NCBI GenBank assembly: GCA_030705665.1
Contig: JAUZQA010000104.1
Coordinates: 1 to 9,875, forward strand
Length of the DNA stretch: 9,875 nucleotides
Origin: Bacillota bacterium
GTDB taxonomy: Bacteria > Bacillota > Bacilli > Bacillales_B > DSM-18226
Direction of reading: 5' to 3'
In this document: in pieces, positions 1 to 4,183 of the stretch
Layout: every line of letters starts with the position of its first letter
Numbering within the stretch: the stretch's first letter is position 1
Program-made: the position numbers and the translations under genes
Notes under the pieces: model-generated
What the model saw: only the letters and a program-made list of their open reading frames with translations
The model's database searches: none
Told to the model about the DNA's origin: nothing

Positions 1-1
1 A

Positions 2-406
2 CCTGCAGCAGAAAAAAAAGGATTAGTTCTCACGGTCAGTTTATTAAATCAAATCCCCGTTCTGAGGGTTGATATGAAAAGAATGGAACAGGTAATTTAC
101 AATCTTATTGAAAATGCGATTAAATATACGGAAAATGGAGAAATCCATATTCAAGCCTATTTGAAAAATGATCTAGTGGTAATTGAAATCATGGATACGG
201 GCATGGGAATACCAGAACAAGAGATAGATAAAATATGGGATCGTTTTTACCGTATTGAAAAATCAAGAGCAAGAAATACAGGTGGAACAGGATTGGGTTT
301 ATACATTGTAAAGCAAATTATTGATTCGCATGGCGGACAGATAAAAGTGAAAAGTATAGAAAATGAGGGATCAACCTTTTCCATATATTTGCCTGCAAGT
401 AGCTAA
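2..406 (+). CDS. Sensor histidine kinase, C-terminal fragment (ATPase domain), truncated by window edge
   Basis: The reading frame is open from the first base, so the gene starts upstream; 134 residues are visible. They form the HATPase_c (Bergerat) ATP-binding domain of a two-component sensor kinase. The N box NLIENAIKY is at visible residues 34-42, the G1 box DTGMG at 65-69, the F-box region WDRFYR at 79-84, and the G2 box GGTGLGL from residue 94. All key ATP-binding motifs are intact. The phospho-acceptor His, transmembrane and sensor regions lie outside the window, so the signal cannot be inferred. The stop is 29 bases before the preferred response-regulator start, so the two are almost certainly co-transcribed as a cognate pair, in the less usual kinase-then-regulator order. 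An internal ATG at 74 is only a methionine within the domain, not the start: the 24 codons before it read as normal kinase sequence. Confidence 0.93.
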   Translation, partial: PAAEKKGLVLTVSLLNQIPVLRVDMKRMEQVIYNLIENAIKYTENGEIHIQAYLKNDLVVIEIMDTGMGIPEQEIDKIWDRFYRIEKSRARNTGGTGLGLYIVKQIIDSHGGQIKVKSIENEGSTFSIYLPASS

Positions 407-435
407 GCGTATTTTTCGAGAGAGGAGTGGAGAGG

Positions 436-1110
436 ATGACAATAATCTTGGTCGTGGATGATGAATTAGAGATGAGACAGCTTCTGCGTATTTACCTTCA
501 GCAGGAAAATTATTTTGTAGAAGAAGCATCAAATGGACAAGAGGCTTACGATAGAATCATTAAAAATGATTATGATTTAATGATTCTGGATGTCATGATG
601 CCGATAATGGACGGATGGGAAACGATTGAGTTGGTAAGAAAAGTATCAAATATCCCGATAATTTTATTGACGGCTAAAGGGACAGTACAGGATAAAGTAA
701 CTGGCTTCAATATTGGGGCGGATGATTATCTAGTAAAACCTTTTGATGAAGAAGAGTTAATGGTCAGAGTGAAAGCATTACTTAGAAGAACGCAAAAAGA
801 AACTGGAAATGATGAAATACTCAAGTATAAAGGAATTATGGTTGATCAATCAGCCCGTACAGTTTCGTATCAGAATCAGAAAATAAATTTAACCCATACA
901 GAATTTGATCTTTTGGAGGAATTAATTAATCATAAAGGAAAGGTTTTATCGAGAGAACAGTTGGTTGACCTGGTTTGGGGAATTGAATTTACAGGCGACG
1001 ACCGCACCATCGATTCGCATATTAAAAATTTAAGAGAAAAACTATTTTCCTCAGGTATTGATAAATCATTCATAAAAACAGTCTGGGGAATTGGATATAA
1101 AGTGGAATAA
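436..1110 (+). CDS. OmpR/PhoB-family response regulator
   Basis: This is a two-component transcription factor of 224 residues, normal for the OmpR family. The N-terminal receiver domain spans about residues 1-115: acidic pocket D8-D9, phospho-acceptor D52 in LDVMMP, T79 and K101 in KPF. The C-terminal winged helix covers about 125-224 and includes HTEFDLL and the recognition-helix segment RTIDSHIKNLR. I prefer ATG 436 because AGAGGA at 421-426 then sits 9 bases upstream. A GTG at 427 in the same frame would give 227 residues but abuts the same purine-rich motif with no spacer. It lies directly after the sensor kinase gene and 9 bases before the Met-rich membrane protein gene, so the three look like one operon. 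The regulon is not visible from the sequence; metal or cell-envelope stress is possible given the downstream gene, but this is only inference. Confidence 0.95.
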   Translation: MTIILVVDDELEMRQLLRIYLQQENYFVEEASNGQEAYDRIIKNDYDLMILDVMMPIMDGWETIELVRKVSNIPIILLTAKGTVQDKVTGFNIGADDYLVKPFDEEELMVRVKALLRRTQKETGNDEILKYKGIMVDQSARTVSYQNQKINLTHTEFDLLEELINHKGKVLSREQLVDLVWGIEFTGDDRTIDSHIKNLREKLFSSGIDKSFIKTVWGIGYKVE

Positions 1111-1119
1111 GGTGAGAAA

Positions 1120-1365
1120 ATGAAACGGTTGTTGAATATTATCTTTTTTACCTCTTTAATTTTCTATGGTCTTTCATTTCTCATTTTTGTGTTAAGGATG
1201 ATGTGGTTTCCCCCAACGATGATGGGAATGATGATGGGGAGACAAATGATGTACAATCACATGCTCTATTGGTTTTTTCAAACATTTTTTATTTCAATTA
1301 TGATTGTTGGCATCATTATTTTAGTATGGGTAGTAAAAGAAGTCAGAAAAAGTAAGAAAAGTTAG
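1120..1365 (+). CDS. Small Met-rich two-helix membrane protein, unknown function
   Basis: I do not recognise this 81-residue protein as a named family. It has two hydrophobic segments, about residues 7-26 and 52-72. The basic start (MKR) and basic tail (KEVRKSKK) predict both ends in the cytoplasm and a short external loop. That loop, residues 27-48, holds ten methionines (M27, M28, M34, M35, M37, M38, M39, M43, M44, M48) plus H47, in clusters such as PPTMMGMMMG. Extracytoplasmic Met clusters with His are typical of soft-metal, especially Cu(I)/Ag(I), sites, so metal sensing or handling is a plausible inference; structural Met enrichment is the alternative. The ribosome site GGTGAG at 1111-1116 is within 9 bases of the response-regulator stop, so it is translated from the same mRNA. 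It could be an accessory subunit of the kinase. A strong terminator follows. Confidence 0.8.
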   Translation: MKRLLNIIFFTSLIFYGLSFLIFVLRMMWFPPTMMGMMMGRQMMYNHMLYWFFQTFFISIMIVGIIILVWVVKEVRKSKKS

Positions 1366-1383
1366 TTTTGATTAAAGTGATAA

Positions 1384-1420
1384 AAAATAAACGGCAGCAT
1401 ATTATGCTGTCGTTTATTTT
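1384..1420. terminator. Bidirectional intrinsic terminator between convergent genes
   Basis: Inverted repeat with arms at about 1384-1400 and 1404-1420 and a 3-base loop; the GC-rich core GGCAGCAT pairs with ATGCTGTC with one G-U pair. An A-run precedes the core and a T-run follows it, so it can stop transcription from both sides: the two-component operon on plus and the 57-residue gene on minus, whose stop codon overlaps the outer arm. Confidence 0.85.
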
Positions 1421-1592
1421 ATAAAGGATTGCTTTCAATGTATGCCTCAATGGCTGGATGAAATTCCTTTCGGTAATGATTGTCCGGACATGATTTAATG
1501 ACAATTGCTTTTAGAAAATTTGAATCTTGTGTTTCTAATACTTTGTTGCATAGAGGACAATGTTCTACAAAAAGCTTTTTAAAAATATTCAT
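1419..1592 (-). CDS. Small Cys-rich (zinc-ribbon-like) protein, 57 aa, hypothetical
   Basis: A complete 57-codon gene reads on the minus strand from ATG (complement of 1590-1592) to TAA (complement of 1419-1421). AGGAGG lies at 1599-1604 with a 6-base spacer, a near-ideal Bacillus ribosome site, and a plausible minus promoter is at 1635-1662. The protein begins MNIFKKLFVEHCPLC and contains C12-P-L-C15 and later C35-P-D-N-H39, a CxxC...CxxxH spacing that could bind one zinc ion. The rest is mixed charged and hydrophobic with no signal peptide or membrane helix, so it should be cytosolic. I do not recognise the family. It sits divergently from the cstR-like gene and convergently with the two-component operon, sharing their terminator. 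Reality as a gene rests on start, ribosome site, terminator and the ordered cysteines; function is unknown. Confidence 0.8.
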   Translation of the reverse strand: MNIFKKLFVEHCPLCNKVLETQDSNFLKAIVIKSCPDNHYRKEFHPAIEAYIESNPL

Positions 1593-1634
1593 ACTCAGCC
1601 TCCTATTCCTTTAAATCCTATGCATATACTATGA

Positions 1635-1662
1635 ATTATACATTTCTATGATTCATTTACAA
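1635..1662 (-). promoter_or_regulatory. Candidate sigma-A promoter for the 57-aa gene
   Basis: On the minus strand TTGTAA (complement of 1657-1662) is followed after 16 bases by a perfect TATAAT (complement of 1635-1640). Transcription would start near 1628, giving a leader of about 36 bases before the ATG at 1592. The -35 matches consensus at 4 of 6 positions, so strength is uncertain. Confidence 0.5.
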
Positions 1663-1693
1663 TAGGAATCGTGCATTTTAAAAAATAAAGTGA

Positions 1694-1722
1694 TTGACAT
1701 TATACCCTAATGGGTATATTAT
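1694..1722 (+). promoter_or_regulatory. Promoter of the cstR-like gene with embedded operator 1
   Basis: A consensus -35 TTGACA at 1694-1699 and TATTAT at 1717-1722 are 17 bases apart. Inside the spacer, at 1701-1718, is the inverted repeat TATACCC-TAAT-GGGTATA with perfect 7-base arms. This is the shape expected for a CsoR/CstR-family operator, and its position would block RNA polymerase binding, giving autorepression that is relieved when the repressor is modified by persulfide. Promoter and repeat are seen directly; the identity of the binding protein is inferred from the gene that follows. Confidence 0.85.
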
Positions 1723-1765
1723 ATGGTCAATCAGTGCTATTCCTTAAATAGAAGGAGGTTCATGC

Positions 1766-2029
1766 ATGGAATATAATGGTCAAATTAAAAATAGAGTAAA
1801 ACGGATTGAAGGGCAGGTAAGAGGAATTTTAAGAATGATGGAAGAACAGAAGGACTGCAAAGAAGTAATCACACAACTGTCTGCAGCAAGAACTGCCATT
1901 GATCGTACTATTGGGGTAATTGTAAGTTCCAATTTAGTGGAATGTGTTCAAAAAGCGAATAATCCAGGGGAAAAGAGCATGGAAGAGTTAGTGAAAGACG
2001 CTGTAGATTTGTTAGTTAAAAGTCGATAA
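1766..2029 (+). CDS. cstR: CstR-like persulfide-sensing repressor (CsoR family)
   Basis: An 87-residue all-helical repressor of the CsoR/RcnR/CstR/FrmR (DUF156) family, of normal length. The family signature is clear: IKNRVKRIEGQVRGILRMM (residues 7-25), then C31 in KDCKEV, the central helix QLSAARTAID, and C60 in NLVEC. In copper-sensing CsoR the metal site is Cys-His-Cys, with the His four residues before the second Cys; here that position is N56. Keeping both cysteines but losing the His is the pattern of CstR, which forms inter-subunit di- and trisulfide links on exposure to hydrogen polysulfides and leaves DNA. AGGAGG at 1753-1758 precedes ATG 1766. The upstream promoter carries an operator-like repeat, and similar repeats precede downstream sulfur genes, so it very likely controls itself and the locus. 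The B. subtilis counterpart would be YrkD. Confidence 0.93.
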   Translation: MEYNGQIKNRVKRIEGQVRGILRMMEEQKDCKEVITQLSAARTAIDRTIGVIVSSNLVECVQKANNPGEKSMEELVKDAVDLLVKSR

Positions 2030-2036
2030 AAAAGGA

Positions 2037-2083
2037 TTGACACCCACTTTTATTACAATTAACATTATACCCGTACGGGTAAA
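2037..2083 (+). promoter_or_regulatory. Promoter and operator 2 upstream of tusA
   Basis: TTGACA at 2037-2042 and TAACAT at 2060-2065 (17-base spacer) form a promoter in the 70-base gap after the repressor gene. Immediately downstream, at 2066-2083, is TATACCC-GTAC-GGGTAAA; its centre (2068-2081) is a perfect 14-base palindrome. It would cover the -10 edge and the transcription start. It matches operator 1 in arm sequence and 4-base spacer, so the same CstR-like repressor is the likely ligand. Confidence 0.8.
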
Positions 2084-2099
2084 AAGGAGGGGTACAACT

Positions 2100-2330
2100 G
2101 TGAATGTTGCAAAAGTTTTAAATGTAAAAGGTTTAGCTTGTCCAATGCCAATTGTGAAGACAAAAAAGGAAATGGACATACTTGAATCTGGTCAAGTTTT
2201 GGAAATCCATACAACCGATAGAGGTGCAAAAAATGACCTTCCTGCTTGGGCAAAATCAGGTGGCCATGAAATAGTAAAATACGAAGAAGAAGAAGAAGGT
2301 ATTTTGAAATTTTGGCTCAAAAAAGGCTAA
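2100..2330 (+). CDS. yrkI: TusA-family sulfur carrier protein
   Basis: A 76-residue TusA/SirA-type sulfur carrier, the normal length for the family. The hallmark GLACPMP is at residues 11-17 with the persulfide-carrying Cys at C14, followed by the amphipathic helix IVKTKKEMD and the usual AWAKSGGHE segment (49-57). An acidic run of five Glu (62-66) precedes the last strand. The start is GTG at 2100: AGGAGG at 2085-2090 is 9 bases away and the product lines up with the TusA half of the fusion at 3151. A longer in-frame reading from 2037 would begin inside the promoter and operator and can be excluded. In the pathway TusA would accept sulfane sulfur from a rhodanese and pass it on. It is the first structural gene after the repressor and appears to have its own repressible promoter. 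Confidence 0.94.
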   Translation: MNVAKVLNVKGLACPMPIVKTKKEMDILESGQVLEIHTTDRGAKNDLPAWAKSGGHEIVKYEEEEEGILKFWLKKG

Positions 2331-2346
2331 TTTTTTTAAAAATATA

Positions 2347-2364
2347 AATACCTATACGTGTATA
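2347..2364 (+). promoter_or_regulatory. Operator 3, CstR-type, before the membrane rhodanese
   Basis: AATACCT-ATAC-GTGTATA resembles operators 1, 2 and 4 in the outer arms (ATACC / GTAT) with one mismatch in the right arm. It starts 16 bases after the tusA stop, behind a run of seven T. No convincing -35 lies upstream; TATAAG at 2361-2366 could be a weak -10. It may be an internal regulated promoter or an intragenic repressor site. Confidence 0.55.
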
Positions 2365-2407
2365 AGTAAAGGGCGTCCAATTCTTTTAACAAAAGGAGAG
2401 CGTACTA

Positions 2408-2770
2408 ATGCAATATGTCGAGTATATTCTTATAGCGCTATTTCTATTCTTAATGTTTAAGCGGTTTTTACCAATTAAAGGTGTAAGCAATATTTCAACT
2501 GCTGAATTAAAAACGCAATTAAATGACAAAAACAAGCAATTTGTTGATGTCCGTACACCTGGGGAGTTTAATGGAAACCATATCAGAGGGTTTAAAAATA
2601 TTCCTCTCCAACAGCTTGCTGTAAAAGCAGAGAGAGAGCTTTCAAAGGAAAAAGAAGTAGTTGTTATTTGTCAAAGTGGCATGAGAAGCCAAAATGCCAG
2701 TAAAATGCTTAAAAATTTAGGATTTACGAATGTAACAAATGTAAAAGGTGGCATGAATGCTTGGTCTTAA
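2408..2770 (+). CDS. Membrane-anchored single-domain rhodanese sulfurtransferase
   Basis: 120 residues. An N-terminal hydrophobic helix (about residues 5-17, then KRF) anchors the protein, most simply with the catalytic domain on the cytoplasmic side given the following basic residues. A rhodanese domain covers about 28-120: FVDVRTPGEFNGNHI is the conserved substrate-side strand, and the active-site loop CQSGMR is at 88-93 with nucleophile C88, followed by the VKGGMNAW end motif. The loop has the six-residue CxxGxR form with its Arg in place, so transferase activity with thiosulfate or a persulfide is expected. AAGGAGAG at 2393-2400 serves ATG 2408. It is one of four rhodanese domains in the locus and the only membrane-tethered one, perhaps receiving sulfur from a membrane donor such as a sulfide:quinone oxidoreductase encoded elsewhere (inference). 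Confidence 0.92.
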   Translation: MQYVEYILIALFLFLMFKRFLPIKGVSNISTAELKTQLNDKNKQFVDVRTPGEFNGNHIRGFKNIPLQQLAVKAERELSKEKEVVVICQSGMRSQNASKMLKNLGFTNVTNVKGGMNAWS

Positions 2771-2795
2771 TAAAAATTACAGGGAGGAAAATAAA

Positions 2796-3092
2796 ATGAA
2801 AGAAATAACTGCAAATAAAGTAGAAGCCTTATTAAATGAGGGAAAGAAATTAAATATTATTGATGTAAGAGAAGTGGCTGAGGTAGCAGCCGGCAAAATT
2901 CAAGGGGCCGTTAATATTCCACTAGGATTAGTTGAATTTCGTATGAATGAATTAGATAAATCAAAAGAATATGTTATGGTTTGCCGTTCAGGAGGCAGAA
3001 GCGGCCGTGCAACTCAATTCCTTGAAAGCTATGGATTTAACGTGATTAACATGACCGGCGGAATGCTTGCATGGGAAGGTAAAGTGGAATAA
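2796..3092 (+). CDS. Soluble single-domain rhodanese sulfurtransferase
   Basis: 98 residues, a typical GlpE-size rhodanese made of one domain with no signal or membrane segment. IIDVREVAEVAAGKI (21-35) and IPLGLVEFRM precede the active loop CRSGGR at 63-68 (nucleophile C63); TGGMLAWEG closes the domain. ATG 2796 is chosen because AGGGAGG at 2781-2787 is 8 bases upstream; an in-frame ATG at 2757 lies inside the preceding gene and adds a tail unlike the family. The gap after the membrane rhodanese is 25 bases, so the two are co-transcribed. The loops of the two differ (CQSGMR versus CRSGGR), hinting at different partners rather than simple duplicates. Likely role: moving sulfane sulfur between low-molecular-weight persulfides and TusA or DsrE proteins in the cytosol. 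Confidence 0.93.
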   Translation: MKEITANKVEALLNEGKKLNIIDVREVAEVAAGKIQGAVNIPLGLVEFRMNELDKSKEYVMVCRSGGRSGRATQFLESYGFNVINMTGGMLAWEGKVE

Positions 3093-3108
3093 TTTTTTTA
3101 ATTCTAAA

Positions 3109-3126
3109 AATACCTATACAGGTATA
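3109..3126 (+). promoter_or_regulatory. Operator 4, CstR-type, before the TusA-rhodanese fusion
   Basis: AATACCT-ATAC-AGGTATA holds the perfect inverted repeat ATACCT/AGGTAT with a 4-base spacer. It begins 16 bases after the rhodanese stop, again behind seven T, exactly the geometry of operator 3. TATAAA at 3123-3128 or TAAAAT at 3125-3130 could be a -10, but no good -35 is seen, so whether it governs an internal promoter is open. Confidence 0.65.
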
Positions 3127-3150
3127 AAATAGGGGGTTTTTTCAAACACC

Positions 3151-3717
3151 ATGGAGGCAAATGTAATATTAAATGCAAAAGGTTTAGCATGCCCGATGCC
3201 GATTGTGAAAACAAAAAAGGCTATGAATACTTTAGAAACCGGGCAAGTATTAGAAGTTCAAGCAACAGATAAAGGTTCAAAAGCAGATATAAAAGCATGG
3301 GCTGAGAGCACAGGCCATCAATATATTGGAACGATTGAACAAGACGGAGTGCTGAAGCATTATCTTCGTAAATCTTCAAATGAGGAAACAAATGAGAAAA
3401 AGCATCCGAACATCGTTAGTAATGAAGAACTGGAAAGAAAGCTTGAAGCTAATGATAACATCGTTTTACTTGATGTAAGAGAAGCTGCAGAATATGCTTT
3501 TAACCATATTCCAAATGCGACCTCAGTTCCTTTGGGTGAATTGGAGGAGCGAATAGGCGAATTAAACAAAGATAGTGAAATTTATCTCGTGTGCAGGACT
3601 GGCAACCGAAGTGACCTGGCTGCCCAAAAATTATCTGAAGAAGGGTTTACAAGCGTCATAAACGTTGTCCCGGGAATGAGTCAATGGACAGGTAAAACAA
3701 TTGGAATTAATAACTAA
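3151..3717 (+). CDS. yrkF: TusA-rhodanese fusion sulfurtransferase
   Basis: 188 residues, matching the YrkF architecture known in Bacillus. The N-terminal TusA domain (1-74) has GLACPMP at 11-17 with C14; a charged linker (75-86) leads to a C-terminal rhodanese domain (about 87-188) with LLDVREAAEYAFNHI and the active loop CRTGNR at 148-153 (C148). Having both on one chain should allow direct relay of persulfide sulfur between C148 and C14. The TusA half is closely similar to the separate TusA gene at 2100, pointing to duplication and fusion. The ribosome site is poor: AGGGGG at 3131-3136 is 14 bases from ATG 3151, while a better GGAGG (3153-3157) overlaps codons 1-3. The start is kept because it gives the same N-terminal length as the separate TusA and no other start codon precedes the CPMP motif in frame. 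Confidence 0.94.
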   Translation: MEANVILNAKGLACPMPIVKTKKAMNTLETGQVLEVQATDKGSKADIKAWAESTGHQYIGTIEQDGVLKHYLRKSSNEETNEKKHPNIVSNEELERKLEANDNIVLLDVREAAEYAFNHIPNATSVPLGELEERIGELNKDSEIYLVCRTGNRSDLAAQKLSEEGFTSVINVVPGMSQWTGKTIGINN

Positions 3718-3736
3718 AAAACAGGGGGAATGAACA

Positions 3737-4132
3737 ATGAATAAAAAAGTAGCAATTATTGCAAGTAATGGTGGATTATTTGATGCATATAAGGTGTTTA
3801 ATATCGCAACGGCCGCTGCGGCAACGGATCAAGAAGTAGCTATCTTCTTTACTTTCGAAGGGTTAAATTTAATTCATAAAGAAGCTAACAAACAACTTCC
3901 AATGCCAGAAGGAAAAGAGCACTTTGCAGAAGGTTTTGCAAAAGCAAATGTGCCTTCAATTCCAGAATTAGCTGCAATGGCCCAAGAATTGGGCGTTAAA
4001 TTTATCGGATGCCAAATGACAATGGATGTCATGGGCATAGAAATAGAAGACTTTGTTGATGGAATTGAAGTAGGCGGAGCTGTTACCTTTTTGGACTTTG
4101 CAAAAGATGCAGATGTCACTTTAGCATTTTAA
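3737..4132 (+). CDS. yrkE: DsrE/DsrF-like (DsrE2) sulfur-trafficking protein, compact form
   Basis: 131 residues of a DsrE2/YrkE-like fold. KKVAIIASNGGLFDAYKVF starts the Rossmann-like core, VAIFFTFEGLNLI follows, and the conserved cysteine is C92 in GCQMTMDVMGI, the CxM[ST]MD signature of DsrE2 proteins, followed by DFVDGIEVGGAVTFL. Family members act as sulfur carriers that bind sulfane sulfur on this Cys and work with TusA and rhodanese; in many genomes the three are neighbours, as here. It is shorter than the roughly 160 residues I recall for YrkE; the missing part would be the variable middle section (about 50-75 here) rather than either end. Start ATG 3737 has AGGGGG at 3723-3728 upstream. 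It begins 19 bases after the fusion gene stop, so it is in the same operon. Cytosolic. Confidence 0.9.
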   Translation: MNKKVAIIASNGGLFDAYKVFNIATAAAATDQEVAIFFTFEGLNLIHKEANKQLPMPEGKEHFAEGFAKANVPSIPELAAMAQELGVKFIGCQMTMDVMGIEIEDFVDGIEVGGAVTFLDFAKDADVTLAF

Positions 4133-4157
4133 TGTGTCATATTTTTTTAAGTAAAAT

Positions 4158-4175
4158 AATACGATAGGGGGTAAA
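4158..4175 (+). promoter_or_regulatory. Eroded CstR-type operator before the rhodanese-MBL gene
   Basis: AATACGA-TAGG-GGGTAAA keeps only parts of the operator (left ATAC, right GGGTA). It stands 9 bases after a run of seven T at 4142-4148, the same T7-N9 layout as operators 3 and 4, which argues that it is a decayed copy of the same leader. Binding is doubtful; ATAGGGGG within it may simply serve as a distant ribosome site. Confidence 0.35.
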
Positions 4176-4183
4176 TTGAAGGA

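Noticed and set aside
1766..2029. Copper-sensing CsoR
   Set aside because: The His ligand position is Asn and the neighbours are sulfur-transfer genes, not copper ATPase or chaperone genes.
2037..2099. Longer N-terminus for the TusA gene from a TTG at 2037
   Set aside because: This stretch holds a TTGACA promoter and a perfect operator palindrome, and the extra residues do not resemble TusA. GTG 2100 has a good ribosome site and gives the family length.
2757..2795. Longer start for the soluble rhodanese overlapping the previous gene
   Set aside because: ATG 2796 has AGGGAGG at ideal spacing, and the 13 extra residues are unlike rhodaneses.
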